Numbered from the stretch's first letter, positions 16,725 through 24,650 are shown. The stretch: 44,591 bases of DNA from Spirochaetia bacterium (GCA_029975555.1 JARKOY010000167.1:1-44591); one strand, 5' to 3'. Numbers and translations are program-made. The notes: generated by a model from the sequence alone, not told the origin.

Positions 16725-17240
16725 GTGAACAAGGACGTTGAAGAAATCTTCGAGAACATCCGTGACGTGGTGGCCGTTCACCAGGACGATGTGGCCGCCA
16801 TGGACAAGCTCGTTAAGTATCTGCACTCCGAACTCCAGTCCGTGAGCTTGGGCATCAGAACCTTGGAGGAAGCGTCGAGAAAGGCCGAAGCCGCCGGACA
16901 GCGGATCAGCCAGCAGTTGACCGAGGAACCGAGGATCACCCAGGACCGGGCAAAGATGTGGGTCGGCCTGTCCCTACTCGCCGCCCTCCTCTTCTTCGCC
17001 GCCGGCGGCTATGCCGGCTGGCGCTACGCTCAGGATGGCGTCACGAAGGAAATAGCGCAGTTGCCGGAACTGACTAGATGGGCCGCCAGCAAAGAAGGCA
17101 AGACGGTCTATCAGTTCGCTGCGCAGGGTGATTTGCAACGGCTCATGCGCTGTCAGGGCGATGGGTGGAAGGTCAAACACGGCGTTTGTTATCCCTTCTC
17201 CAATGACAAAAACGAAGTTACCGGCTGGAGAATGCCCTAG
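16725..17240 (+). CDS. Single-pass membrane protein downstream of traD-like gene
   Basis: A 171-aa protein starting at GTG 16725, two bases after the previous stop. An ATG at 16641 in the same frame lies inside the TraD-like gene and is unlikely. The N-terminal ~85 residues are acidic and helical (NKDVEEIFENIRDVVAVHQD), and the next part is coiled-coil prone. One transmembrane helix follows (WVGLSLLAALLFFAAGGYAGWRY, about 87-109). The tail holds a CysX-type pair (LMRCQGDGWKVKHGVCYPF) resembling the C-terminal module of small mobilization proteins such as MbeD/MobX-like membrane proteins, though I cannot name the family. It probably belongs to the transfer operon and may link the relaxosome to the membrane. 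Confidence 0.72.
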   Translation: MNKDVEEIFENIRDVVAVHQDDVAAMDKLVKYLHSELQSVSLGIRTLEEASRKAEAAGQRISQQLTEEPRITQDRAKMWVGLSLLAALLFFAAGGYAGWRYAQDGVTKEIAQLPELTRWAASKEGKTVYQFAAQGDLQRLMRCQGDGWKVKHGVCYPFSNDKNEVTGWRMP

Positions 17241-17416
17241 ATCAGGAGCCGCCACGACCAGAGAGCAAGAGAACACGGGGTGCTACGCCAGAGCTGCCAA
17301 GATACCCCAAAAGGTCGTTTTCAGGATTGCTACGCACTCGTAGATTCCCGCCGACCATAGGGCAATCCGGTTTTTTGGCGATGTGGCGTCCCCCGGACTC
17401 GATGATCGCAGGATAG

Positions 17417-17632
17417 TCATGCATCGCGGTTTCCTCCCCCGCCGAAGGCGGCGGCAATCAAACGCTCCGCGTCGGCTTCCAAGTGAATCGCGTCAATGAA
17501 TCCCTCGGGCAGGACGACAAGGATCTGCTCGAACTGCTCCCGACTCATACCGGAATTTTTCCAGGGCCGCGCCGCTGCGTACTGTTTTCGGCTGACCTTG
17601 AGGATGGCCCAGGGCTTGTTTTGTGGGGTCAT
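17417..17632 (-). CDS. Small hypothetical protein
   Basis: A 71-aa protein of unknown family (MTPQNKPWAILKVSRKQYAA at the start, an acidic middle MSREQFEQILVVLPEGFIDA, and a Gly-rich end AAAFGGGGNRDA). It has no membrane segment or Cys motif. It lies 21 bases downstream of hicB on the same strand and may be co-transcribed with it. Codon use is ordinary for the replicon. Confidence is limited by its size. Confidence 0.5.
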   Translation of the reverse strand: MTPQNKPWAILKVSRKQYAAARPWKNSGMSREQFEQILVVLPEGFIDAIHLEADAERLIAAAFGGGGNRDA

Positions 17633-17653
17633 GCTCTCAGTTTGAAATGCAAC

Positions 17654-17998
17654 CTACCGCGCCTCGTGGGCGGCTTGGGCAAGCACGTCCATCACCCAGG
17701 CATTCAGGCTCTTGCCGGAATGCTTGGCTTTAAGCGCTATTTCCGCGTGAAGCCCGCCCGGAACCCGCACGGTAAACTTGCCGGAAAACGGTTTCTCGGG
17801 TTCCTTGCCGACTTCCTTGCAGCCCAGGAAGTAGCTTTCCAGGGCATCCCGAAAGCCTTGTTCCAGTTCGGCCACGGACTCGCCCTCGTAAGAAATCACG
17901 TCCGAAATTCCGAGCACTCGGCCGTGCAACACCTTGTCGCGGTCATCGTATTCGATGGAGCCGAGATAGCCATTGTGTTTAAAAACATTGTCCATCAT
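17654..17998 (-). CDS. hicB: HicB-family antitoxin
   Basis: A 114-aa protein. The N-terminal half is the partially degraded RNase H fold of HicB (YLGSIEYDDRDKVLHGRVLG, then SDVISYEGESVAELEQGF). The C-terminal part is a ribbon-helix-helix DNA-binding domain (FTVRVPGGLHAEIALKAKHS, GKSLNAWVMDVL). It neutralises the HicA mRNA interferase and represses its own operon. The gene overlaps hicA: the hicA stop TAA shares its last base with ATG 17998 (TAATG). A second ATG one codon later is an alternative start. With hicA it forms a plasmid addiction module. Confidence 0.88.
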   Translation of the reverse strand: MMDNVFKHNGYLGSIEYDDRDKVLHGRVLGISDVISYEGESVAELEQGFRDALESYFLGCKEVGKEPEKPFSGKFTVRVPGGLHAEIALKAKHSGKSLNAWVMDVLAQAAHEAR

Positions 17999-18273
17999 TA
18001 CTGATTTCCTCCCGCACTCTCCGGCGTCAGACCGACCTCCCGCAGGAAGTCGCGCACACGCTCAAGCGCATACTTTTTTAGCTCTTTCTGCGGATGCGGC
18101 TTGTGGATGCTCAAGAGGGCTTGCCCGAGGGAAGTCCGGATTTGAGAACCCGGCCCCTCCCTGAATGTCGCCCCCTTCGCCCGCAAAAGGCTCTCGACTT
18201 CCGTCCAGGTCACATCCGACCGCGTAGGATTGTCGAAGATCCGCTTGAGCGTTCGGAGCTGCTTGCTGTTCAT
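17998..18273 (-). CDS. hicA: HicA-family mRNA interferase toxin
   Basis: A 91-aa protein. MNSKQLRTLKRIFDNPTRSD, VTWTEVESLLRAKGATFREG, then a hydrophilic strand ending IHKPHPQKELKKYALERVRDFL is the HicA double-stranded-RNA-binding-like toxin pattern with the HxPHxxKE-type motif (HKPHPQKEL). It usually has a catalytic His in a short G-x-H segment. Here the corresponding region reads GPGSQIRTSL, so the classical position should be checked. I chose ATG 18273 over the longer frame to 18363, because the extra 30 residues do not resemble the family. It precedes and overlaps hicB. Confidence 0.82.
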   Translation of the reverse strand: MNSKQLRTLKRIFDNPTRSDVTWTEVESLLRAKGATFREGPGSQIRTSLGQALLSIHKPHPQKELKKYALERVRDFLREVGLTPESAGGNQ

Positions 18274-18363
18274 GAAGAAAATGGTATCATTTTTGGTGGC
18301 ATTGTCAAGGGCTAATCTGAAATACCCAGGGAAGTCCTTCCAGGGTGTAGCGTCCGGCTTCAC

Positions 18364-18702
18364 AGAATGGCCCTATTTTCGATTTTTCGGCTTTCCTAGG
18401 ACAATTGTCGCCTTAATGACGAAAAGGCGCTCAAACGATCGATTTTGAGGGCTTCCGGTTTTCCCTTCCGAGCTAAGGCGAAGCCGAAGCCGGAAGGCCG
18501 AACGAGTCCGCGAGTGAGGGGTTGCCTTTTTCCGAGAAGGTGCGGCCTGGTCCCGCGTTGCCGGTGGCGCTCCGTCTTTCCACATCCGACCGCTTGCCCG
18601 TGCGCACCGCGCCCTTGAGGCCGCCGAAGGCGTGTCTTTCGGGAGCGAAGGGACTTGGTTTTGGCCGGAGGGGGCGGGAAGAGTGATGGGATTTGAAGGA
18701 AA
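18364..18702. other. Gene-free stretch beside hicAB
   Basis: About 340 bases with no convincing gene. The left part is the hicA promoter side. The middle has short GC-rich inverted elements (CCGAGCTAAGGCGAAGCCG, GAAGCCGGAAGGCC). I see no iterons and no tRNA. It could hold regulatory sequence for hicA, but nothing more can be supported. Confidence 0.4.
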
Positions 18703-19337
18703 TTAGAATTGATTTTTTTGGTTTAAATCTCTTTCGCGTAAATCGATAAATAGTGGCATATTTTTTTGTATTTCTAAATAATAAAACTCAAAAATAGACA
18801 TAGACGCATTAAAGCATGCTACCCCAATGATAGAAATAGAATTTTGATTTTTCAAACCGAATAGACAAGCAAAATTTTCATGCAATACCTTACAATAAGA
18901 CCCCTCAACACCATAACAATTAGGGTGTGCATATTTGTACAATACTTTATATTGTTCCTCAAAGCCAGGCCATTTACGTTCCAACTTCTTTAATATTTTT
19001 AAGATATTTATTGCAACAGGGAATTCAGCATCACCCATTTTCTGACCAAATAATTTATTAATTATGAACTCATTAAAACCTTCTGATGTATTTTCTATAA
19101 TGCAACTTTCAATTTTTTCATATAAACAACAAGCTAAAGCTGACACTTCCATAATTGATCTTGTTAAAATTATAGCTGTAACTTCTCTTTTTTCTTTAAA
19201 TAATCGCAAAGCAATATCACCAATGTCGGCTACGCGATGGTTTAATGACTCTAAAAAAGTAATAGCATTAAACGGGTTCTTCGCTATTATAGATATTTGA
19301 TAGGCCGAAATTCGTGGTTTAAGATTTGACTTAGAGC
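18703..19337 (-). pseudogene. C-terminal part of a gene broken by two insertion sequences
   Basis: An AT-rich fragment of about 210 codons on the minus strand, beginning right at the IS5 end with GSKSNLKPRISAYQISIIAK and running to the stop at 18703. The helical content and RSIMEVSALACCLYEKIES recall DUF5677/HEPN-like proteins, but I am not sure. Its 5' end probably lies beyond the two ISs at 21545-21614, where a matching AT-rich start (MTSFDKDFELANASELVSRI) is found. Together they would code for about 235 residues. The open frame that continues into the IS is a read-through artefact. Confidence 0.7.
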
Positions 19338-20199
19338 CACTAACAAAACCTCCTGACGAACCGCATACAGATGAGACAGCAGGCGAATTTGCAGAGAGCG
19401 AGGTAGGCGTCAGCGCAACGCTCGTAGCGGATACGCAGCTTTCGGAAACGGTTGAGCCAGGAGAGCGTACGCTCCACGACCCAACGGTGACAGCCAAGGC
19501 GAGTTGAGGATTCGACGCTACGCCGGGCAATACGGGGAACGATGCCTCGGCTTCGCAGGAAACACCGGCATTCGGGGTAATCGTAGCCCTTGTCGGCGTG
19601 CATCTTGTGAGGCCGCTTGCGCGGCCTGCCGGGTGCGCCACCGAGAGCGGGCAACGCCTCAACAGCCGGGACTAGCATCTTCAGGTCATGTCGGTGAGCG
19701 CCACTGAGCAGGCAGACAAGGGGAAGGCCGTCGCTGTTGACGATCAGATGCCGCTTGGTGCCGCTTTTTCCTCTGCCTGTCGGGTTCGGGCCTGTCTCTT
19801 GGCCCCCCGGGGGGAGGGGACCGTGGCGGAATCTATGGCAAAGCGTCGCCAGGCAAACCGCTTGGCGCGGTGTATCTGTGCAAGGAGCACCACATGGAGC
19901 CGGTCCCACACGCCGGCCTTCTGCCACTGCCGTAGCCGACGCCAACAAGTCATGCCCGATCCGCAACCCATCTCCTGGGGGAGCTTTTCCCAGGGGATGC
20001 CGGTTTCAAGAATGAAGAGAATGCCGCGAAGGGCTTGTTTGTCGCTCCGACGTGGCCTGCCCCCCTTGGGCTTTGGCGGTTCTTTGGGCAGAAAGGGTTC
20101 GATGCTGGTCCACAGGGTTTCAAACTCGGCGGGTTTCATAGGAGCCTCCCGACCAAGATCCTACCCCATTTTTAACGGCTCAGCCCGCTTTTGTTAGTG
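19338..20199 (-). mobile_element. IS5-family element (two-frame transposase)
   Basis: About 862 bp bounded by an 11-bp inverted repeat CACTAACAAAA (19338-19348 and, reversed, 20189-20199). It carries one frameshifted transposase. Size and coding style match IS5-family members of the IS427 type. The right end abuts the IS110-type element. The exact target duplication cannot be fixed because the neighbours are both IS and broken gene. Confidence 0.8.
19340..20139 (-). CDS. IS5-family transposase (orfA + orfB, -1 frameshift)
   Basis: OrfA (20139 to 19744) has the N-terminal domain MKPAEFETLWTSIEPFLPKE, then RPRRSDKQALRGILFILETG, and the first catalytic Asp region RFAIDSATV. OrfB continues one frame back: GKSGTKRHLIVNSDGLPLVC, MHADKGYDYPECR, and VVERTLSWLNRFRKLRIRYE with the final Glu, a DDE transposase. 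The switch falls at GGAAAAAGC near 19770, where a -1 slip changes GAA AAA GCG to GGA AAA AGC. This is the normal programmed frameshift of two-orf IS5 elements, so the element may be active. The joined product would be about 265 aa. Confidence 0.82.
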
Positions 20200-20215
20200 T
20201 ATATGGCCCCGCCCC

Positions 20216-20444
20216 GGAGTCAAGATCAGAAGCCTTGGGTTGCAAGGTACGGATGCTAGCGTATATCCGGCGTCATGCCCTGTGAGCTGCGCCTCAATGG
20301 TATATCCGCGCTTCCAGTCCTCATCGCTCTTTCGGCCTTGATGGCCACACTAACAAACAGGGTCCCTGGAAGCAGGTCCGACCTTTTGCCCAGTTCTTCT
20401 TCTCCTGGCATCCTTACGGTGGTTTTTAAAGCTTCAAACGCTTC
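20216..20444 (-). ncRNA. Probable bridge-RNA region of the IS1111-group element
   Basis: A non-coding 229-base tail downstream of the transposase, inside the element. IS1111-group elements are reported to encode a structured bridge RNA at this side that pairs with donor and target DNA. I see local inverted segments but did not fold it. Assignment rests on position and family only. Confidence 0.45.
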
Positions 20445-21476
20445 TCATGCCGCCATTCGGTATTCTGTCCCTTGGGAGAGCATGTTCCACACGATTCGGG
20501 CCGTTTTGTTGGCCAGAGCAACAGCTCCTCGGTTATGCCCTCTCCTGTCTACAAGACGCGCAAGCCAATCACTCGCTCCCTCCCCCAGCGGCACCCGTCC
20601 AACATGCATGGCCCGTAGCACCGCCCGTGCCCCGTGGATGAGAAGTGTGCGGGCGTAGCTGTCGCCTCGTTTGGTGATCCCAAGCAGGCGCTGTTTTCCG
20701 CCGGAGGAGTACTGCCGGGGAACCAGGCCGAGGTAGGCCGCAAACTCGCGTCCGTTTTTGAAGTCCTTGGCAGCGCCAGCCATGGTCAGCAAAATGGTTG
20801 CAGTAAGGACGCCGACTCCAGGGATCTTCATGAGCCTCTTGCAGGCTTCGTGCTCCTTGGCGATGCCAGCAAGGACCTTGTCCTGCTCGGCGATCCTGGC
20901 ATCGAGGATGGTGATGTACTCGTGGATGGAGGCGAGCAGCCGTCGCATCATTCCAGAAAGACCATTGTCCAAGTCATCCACCATGGCAGGTAGGTGACTG
21001 CGCACATGGCAGGCTCCCTGCCTGAGGACGAGACCATTCTCTGCCAGAAGGCCCCTGGCCTGGTTGATCGCCGCCGTCCTTGCCTGCACCAAAACCTTGC
21101 GAACCCGGTGGATGGCTTGAATGTCCGCCTGTTCCTGGGTCTTGTGAGGCACAAACCGCATCCGTGGCCTGGCAACGGCCTCGCAGATGGCGGCCGCATC
21201 GTTGGCGTCATTCTTGTCGGCCATGAGATAGGGTTTTACGAACCTAGGATGGATGCGGCGCACGGTATGCCCACACTCCTCAATGGCCCTGGCCCAGTAG
21301 GCGGAACTGGCGCAAGCTTCCATGCCCACCAGACACGAGGGCAGGTTGGCGAAAAAGGGGACGACTTGGTTTCGCCTGAGCGTTCGGCGCAACATTACCT
21401 TGCCGTGGGCATCAACGCCGTGGAGTTGGAAGGTATTCTTGGCCAAGTCGACGCCGATGGTGGTAACGTTTCTCAT
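20445..21476 (-). CDS. IS110/IS1111-family DEDD transposase
   Basis: A 343-aa protein. The N-terminal RuvC-like DEDD domain starts TTIGVDLAKNTFQLHGVD, with the second acidic site in CLVGMEACASSAYWA and the third in MADKNDANDAAAICEAV. The C-terminal Transposase_20 helix-hairpin-helix part reads RLMKIPGVGVLTATILLTMA and FAAYLGLVPRQYSSGGK, with the Ser nucleophile region SSGGK. All catalytic landmarks are present. ATG 21476 has a strong GGAGG. The protein would use an element-encoded bridge RNA to choose its target. It looks intact. Confidence 0.9.
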   Translation of the reverse strand: MRNVTTIGVDLAKNTFQLHGVDAHGKVMLRRTLRRNQVVPFFANLPSCLVGMEACASSAYWARAIEECGHTVRRIHPRFVKPYLMADKNDANDAAAICEAVARPRMRFVPHKTQEQADIQAIHRVRKVLVQARTAAINQARGLLAENGLVLRQGACHVRSHLPAMVDDLDNGLSGMMRRLLASIHEYITILDARIAEQDKVLAGIAKEHEACKRLMKIPGVGVLTATILLTMAGAAKDFKNGREFAAYLGLVPRQYSSGGKQRLLGITKRGDSYARTLLIHGARAVLRAMHVGRVPLGEGASDWLARLVDRRGHNRGAVALANKTARIVWNMLSQGTEYRMAA

Positions 21477-21544
21477 GGGATGGCCTCCTTCAAGGATTGG
21501 TCATGCTTCCTTGAAATACCCCGGTATGTGGGGCGGGGCCATCC

Positions 21545-21614
21545 CATCACTCTTAATCCTACTAACCAATTCTGACGCATTAGCCAATTCAAAATCTTTG
21601 TCGAAACTGGTCAT
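21545..21614 (-). pseudogene. N-terminal fragment of the IS-split gene
   Basis: ATG 21614 (minus) opens an AT-rich frame coding MTSFDKDFELANASELVSRI and four more residues before the IS1111 end. Composition and orientation match the orphan C-terminal fragment at 18703-19337. Joining the two across both insertion sequences gives a smooth frame (SDG/GSKSNLKP). Inference: one original gene of about 235 codons. Confidence 0.6.
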
Positions 21615-21618
21615 ACTC

Positions 21619-23013
21619 TTATCTCGTTTTTTTCCACACCGATTTCAGCCACGCATCCTTCGGCCCTCCTGGATGGCCGCGCATCGCGTCGGCCAGTTCG
21701 TCCGGCGTGAGCCCATCCCGCCACGTCTCGAACTGCGCTTGCTCGGCCGCCTGCCGGGCGACCGTGACCGCCTTGGCTTCCGCCTCGGCGTCTTTGGCGG
21801 CCTGCTCCTCGGGGCTCACATAGCCTTTGGGCCGGCGGTAATAGCCGGTACGGGCCAGGGATCGGAAGACCCAAGAACATGGATCGGCCACGGGTTGGCC
21901 GTCCTTGTCGCACATCGCGTCGTGCTCAAGCTCCCATTCGGCATGGTCGAGGCTTTGAAGCACCTTATCGGCTGACTTCCCCAGCTCGGCGAGGGCCTGG
22001 CCGATCTGCACGAGCTGATCCGGTCCGAAGCCGGAGCGGGACAAATGAGGCCAGGTCAGGGTGATCCGTTCGGAGGTAAGAGAGATAGATAGATTTTCTC
22101 TATCTATCTTTTCCTTATAAGGGGGAGGATTCTTGTCCGTTTGACTTGTCCGCTCATCCTGTTCGCTTGTCTTGTCCGGATATCTTGTCCGGATATCTTG
22201 TCCACCCGTCCGCTCATCCTGTCCTATTATCTTGTCCGTTTGTCCTGTCCGACCATCCTGTCCGGTTTGAGGATGAAAATTGAATTTCAATCCACGCGAG
22301 CTACCTTGATACCAAGCCTGCTTGGTCAGCCATCCTAGGGAAACGAGCTTGTCGATTCCTCGGCGAACGGTCCGATACGGAAGGCGCGTTTGTGCAGCAA
22401 TGACGTCATAATTAGCGATATGGGAGCCCTGGCGCATGAAGTATTCGAGGACGAGTTTTTGCCCGGATGTCCGGGGGGCGGAACGGTTCGGTAAGAACAA
22501 CGGAAGGTTTGTATCCTGTCCGTTTACCTTGTCCGCTTGGTCTGTCCGCTTATCGTGGCCTGTTGCGTTGCCCGTTTGTGTTGTCCGCTCATTCTGTCCG
22601 GTTATCTTGTCCGGTTGTCCACTTACCTTGTCCGTTTGTGTTGTTCGTTCATCCTGTCCGCTTATCTTGTCCTCTTGTCCTCTTTCCTTGTCCGGTTGTC
22701 CTGTCCTCTTGTCCTCTTGTCCTGTCCAGTTGTCCGTTTGTGTTGTCCGGTTGTCCTGTCCAGTTGTCCGCTCATCCTGTCCGATTACCCTGTCCGTTTG
22801 TGTTGTCCGGTTTTCGTTTTGTGGCTCGTCGGCAGAGGAAGATTTTGAGGAGGAAGGCAAGTGCAGAATTTCGGCAGGAATAGACGGCAAGGATTTTCGC
22901 TGGCTGGAAGCGTTAGCGTCCAGTTCACGGACGATGGCGCGGTGCTCGGCTCCGATGGAGGTAGCGGACTTGGCCGATTCGCGGAGTTGATCCCGCAATG
23001 TCTTTCGGGCCAT
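21619..23013 (-). CDS. Winged-helix replication-like protein with repeat-encoded linkers
   Basis: A 464-aa protein, likely the plasmid replication initiator but not matched to a named Rep family. Residues ~70-165 and ~245-285 are hydrophilic repeats (GQDERTTQTDK-like) encoded by 13-bp DNA repeats. Between them sits a winged-helix domain (LVLEYFMRQGSHIANYDVIA, AQTRLPYRTVRRGIDKLVSL, then GWLTKQAWYQG). The C-terminal part (DPCSWVFRSLARTGYYRRPK) is helical and Ala-rich. ATG 23013 has GGAG upstream. The gene follows parA by 16 bases on the same strand, the usual rep/par grouping. A perfect 11-bp hairpin (22083-22109) lies inside the gene. Alternatives are a transcription regulator or a primase-loading protein. 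Confidence 0.7.
   Translation of the reverse strand: MARKTLRDQLRESAKSATSIGAEHRAIVRELDANASSQRKSLPSIPAEILHLPSSSKSSSADEPQNENRTTQTDRVIGQDERTTGQDNRTTQTDNWTGQEDKRTGQPDKERGQEDKISGQDERTTQTDKVSGQPDKITGQNERTTQTGNATGHDKRTDQADKVNGQDTNLPLFLPNRSAPRTSGQKLVLEYFMRQGSHIANYDVIAAQTRLPYRTVRRGIDKLVSLGWLTKQAWYQGSSRGLKFNFHPQTGQDGRTGQTDKIIGQDERTGGQDIRTRYPDKTSEQDERTSQTDKNPPPYKEKIDRENLSISLTSERITLTWPHLSRSGFGPDQLVQIGQALAELGKSADKVLQSLDHAEWELEHDAMCDKDGQPVADPCSWVFRSLARTGYYRRPKGYVSPEEQAAKDAEAEAKAVTVARQAAEQAQFETWRDGLTPDELADAMRGHPGGPKDAWLKSVWKKTR
22083..22109. repeat. Perfect 11-bp hairpin inside the rep-like gene
   Basis: AGATAGATAGA (22083-22093), loop TTTTC, TCTATCTATCT (22099-22109). It is AT-rich inside GC-rich coding DNA, near iteron array 1, and codes for a linker (KEKIDRENLSISL). 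It could be an easily melted site of an internal origin or a message hairpin. Confidence 0.6.
22134..22271. repeat. 13-bp iteron-like array 1 (inside the rep-like gene)
   Basis: About ten copies of a 13-bp degenerate unit with core TGTCC, mostly followed by G and seven variable bases (for example TGTCCGCTCATCC, TGTCCGGATATCT twice in tandem). The core recurs at 22134, 22147, 22160 and so on. The repeats lie within coding sequence. The unit is not a multiple of three, so successive copies are read in different frames. Confidence 0.85.
22517..22816. repeat. 13-bp iteron-like array 2 (inside the rep-like gene)
   Basis: About two dozen TGTCC cores, mostly at 13-bp steps (22517, 22530, 22543 and on), with some collapsed to 5- or 8-bp steps near 22680-22750. 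Typical units are TGTCCGCTTATCT and TGTCCGTTTGTGT. It is the same motif and orientation as array 1, on the other side of the winged-helix coding segment. Binding sites for the encoded protein (iterons) are the natural inference. Confidence 0.85.
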
Positions 23014-23029
23014 GGCGGCGACTCCTCAC

Positions 23030-23803
23030 CTACTCCTGGAGTAGATCAATCAATTCCGTGGCGAGCTTACGAAATTTGGAAGCAGCAGCGGACTTCGGGG
23101 CAGAACGCAAAACGGTCTGTTTCAGGGCCTCGGATTGCTTCACGGCCGTGCATCGCGGGACCATCGTTTCAAAAACAAGTCCCTGGTAGTCTTCGAGGAT
23201 TCCGGCCACGAATGCGCGATCCACGCCTTCCCGGCGGTCAACCTGATTCAAAATCAGTCGCAAAAAACGAAGATTGGGATTTATTTCTTCTTGAACGTAT
23301 TTGATTGTGCGAATTGTTTTATCGAGTCCTGATGTAGCGTAGCGGGAACCGCCAGTAACAGGACAAATCACAAAATCAGCGGCGGCCATTGCTTGCAAGG
23401 AAAACAAACCAAGATTTGGTGGACAATCGAGAAGTGTAAAATCAAATCTGTTCGTGGCGTATTGGCGTAATCTTTGATTTAAAAGCTGATACCCTTTGTC
23501 CTCTCTTGCAAGTAATTCCGGTTCAAGAGAACCGGAATCTTCTGTATTCGGTAAAAAATGAACTCGATCATATTGTGTCGGGTAAATACATTTACTCGGA
23601 TCAATCCCTTCACCGTCCAAAAGTTCGTATAATGTAGCATCCGGGGCGGTAGGGAAAAAATTAGAAGTGGCATTACACTGGTTGTCCAGGTCGGCAACCA
23701 AAACGGAAACACCTTTGTTTGCCAGTGCATGGGCAAGGTTCAGTGTGATCGTGGTCTTTCCGACGCCGCCCTTGTTATTGACTACCGCAAAAACCTTCCC
23801 CAT
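23030..23803 (-). CDS. parA: ParA-family partition ATPase
   Basis: A 257-aa protein. It has the deviant Walker A KGGVGKTT (11-18), Walker A' VLVADLDNQCNATSNF, and Walker B LLDCPPNLGLFSLQAM. It lacks a long N-terminal HTH, so it belongs to the small Soj-like class. ParA drives plasmid segregation on the nucleoid together with a ParB and a parS site. No parB-like gene is seen beside it. The next gene in the operon is the winged-helix rep-like gene, which might double as the adaptor. A pair of 12-bp direct repeats lies in its upstream region. ATG 23803 is confident from the conserved start MGKVFAVVNNKGG. Confidence 0.93.
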   Translation of the reverse strand: MGKVFAVVNNKGGVGKTTITLNLAHALANKGVSVLVADLDNQCNATSNFFPTAPDATLYELLDGEGIDPSKCIYPTQYDRVHFLPNTEDSGSLEPELLAREDKGYQLLNQRLRQYATNRFDFTLLDCPPNLGLFSLQAMAAADFVICPVTGGSRYATSGLDKTIRTIKYVQEEINPNLRFLRLILNQVDRREGVDRAFVAGILEDYQGLVFETMVPRCTAVKQSEALKQTVLRSAPKSAAASKFRKLATELIDLLQE

Positions 23804-23822
23804 CTCCCCGCCTCCATGTCCG

Positions 23823-23873
23823 AATATGCTTCGCGCTTAGCACTTTTTTTCCAAGGATGGCAATATGCTTTGC
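23823..23873. promoter_or_regulatory. Direct repeats upstream of parA
   Basis: AATATGCTTCGC (23823-23834) and AATATGCTTTGC (23862-23873) are spaced 39 bases start to start, between parA and the integrase remnant. Candidate operator or partition site. Two copies only. Confidence 0.5.
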
Positions 23874-24077
23874 CCGAAATTAAGCCTTTTTTTTGTCGAT
23901 TAGGCTGACGAGATTGGGCCGTGGGAGAGGAAGGAAAATGGGAGATTACGCCGCTCGGGCGAACTCGCGTTTCAACTCCATCGCTTCTATTTCTTTAATG
24001 ATTTCTTATTGTTGTACTTCAGTCCACGGCCCGAAAACCACTTCATAAATTTCTTCGAACGCGGCTTCCAGGGCCGG

Positions 24078-24491
24078 GTCTTCTTCCGGCTCTCCCAGGT
24101 GGACAACGAAGGCCGTGTCCTTCACGTTGCGCGGCTTAAAAAGGGCCTGTCCACCACCCACCCGTTGCGGGCTGACGAGCTGCGCGCTATCAAGACCTGG
24201 CTCGTGGATCGGGCCAAGATGAAGCCCGACACAGACTCCTTTTTCGTGAGTGAGCGGCGCGGGCCGTTGAGCCGTAAAACAGTATTTGTGCTTATCCGTA
24301 AGTACGGAGATGTTGTGGGGCTCCCCCTACCCGTCCATCCCCATATGTTACGCCATGCCTGCGGTTTTGCCCTGGCCGATCAAGGGGCAGACACGCGCCT
24401 GATTCAGGACTACCTTGGGCACAGAAACATTCAGCACACAGTCAGGTACACGGCGGCGAATCCGGCGCGGTTTGAAAAGCTTTGGAGGTAG
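24078..24491 (+). pseudogene. Tyrosine recombinase, catalytic C-terminal remnant
   Basis: The family-like part starts at about 24078 (VFFRLSQVDNEGRVLHVARL, KKGLSTTHPLR) and includes HPHMLRHACGFALADQGADT, YLGHRNIQHTVRYT with the H-x-L-R-H, GH and Tyr residues of the FimB/FimE-like recombinases. The N-terminal portion with the first catalytic Arg is missing, and the DNA upstream (23940-24077) codes for nothing related. The product would therefore be inactive. The remnant may mark an earlier integration event. Confidence 0.75.
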
Positions 24492-24540
24492 TCCCATTCT
24501 TCAGAACGTCCTAATCCTCACCCCGCTCCATCCGAAGGTT

Positions 24541-24648
24541 ATGAAGGCCGTCGATTCTCTTGCCCCTCAAGGCGGGATAGAGTCTCGAGGCGCTATCATT
24601 GACCGGGCATGCGCCTGCGGGTGCGACTGGCAGAACCGTAAGGACTGA
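24541..24648 (+). pseudogene. C-terminal remnant of a RelE/HigB-like toxin gene
   Basis: A short frame ending GGIESRGAIIDRACACGCDW, QNRKD and TGA at 24646. The pattern GG-x-S-x(3)-I-D-R-A-x(4)-DW-x-x-RKD resembles the end of COG3657-type addiction killers (GGDKSxQxxDIxRAxxLAxDWxxRK). The N-terminal two thirds are gone. Its stop codon is part of the transposon target TGAAG, and the cognate antitoxin resumes right after the transposon at 43326. Moderate confidence, since only the tail can be compared. Confidence 0.5.
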
Positions 24649-24650
24649 AG

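Larger units (their letters stand above)
20203..21542 (-). mobile_element. IS110-family (IS1111 group) element
   Basis: Bounded by a 13-bp inverted repeat ATGGCCCCGCCCC (20203-20215, reversed at 21530-21542), probably subterminal as in the IS1111 group. It encodes a DEDD transposase on the minus strand with a short 5' leader and a ~230-base non-coding 3' side. It lies next to the IS5 element, and both interrupt the same AT-rich gene. The true element ends may lie a few bases outside the repeats. Confidence 0.75.

Noticed and set aside
18364-18702. Replication origin beside hicA
   Set aside because: No iterons, AT-rich melting block or DnaA-box cluster could be seen. The repeats inside the rep-like gene are better candidates.
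22134-22816. CRISPR array
   Set aside because: The repeats are 13 bp, degenerate, contiguous without spacers, and lie in an open reading frame. No cas genes are present.
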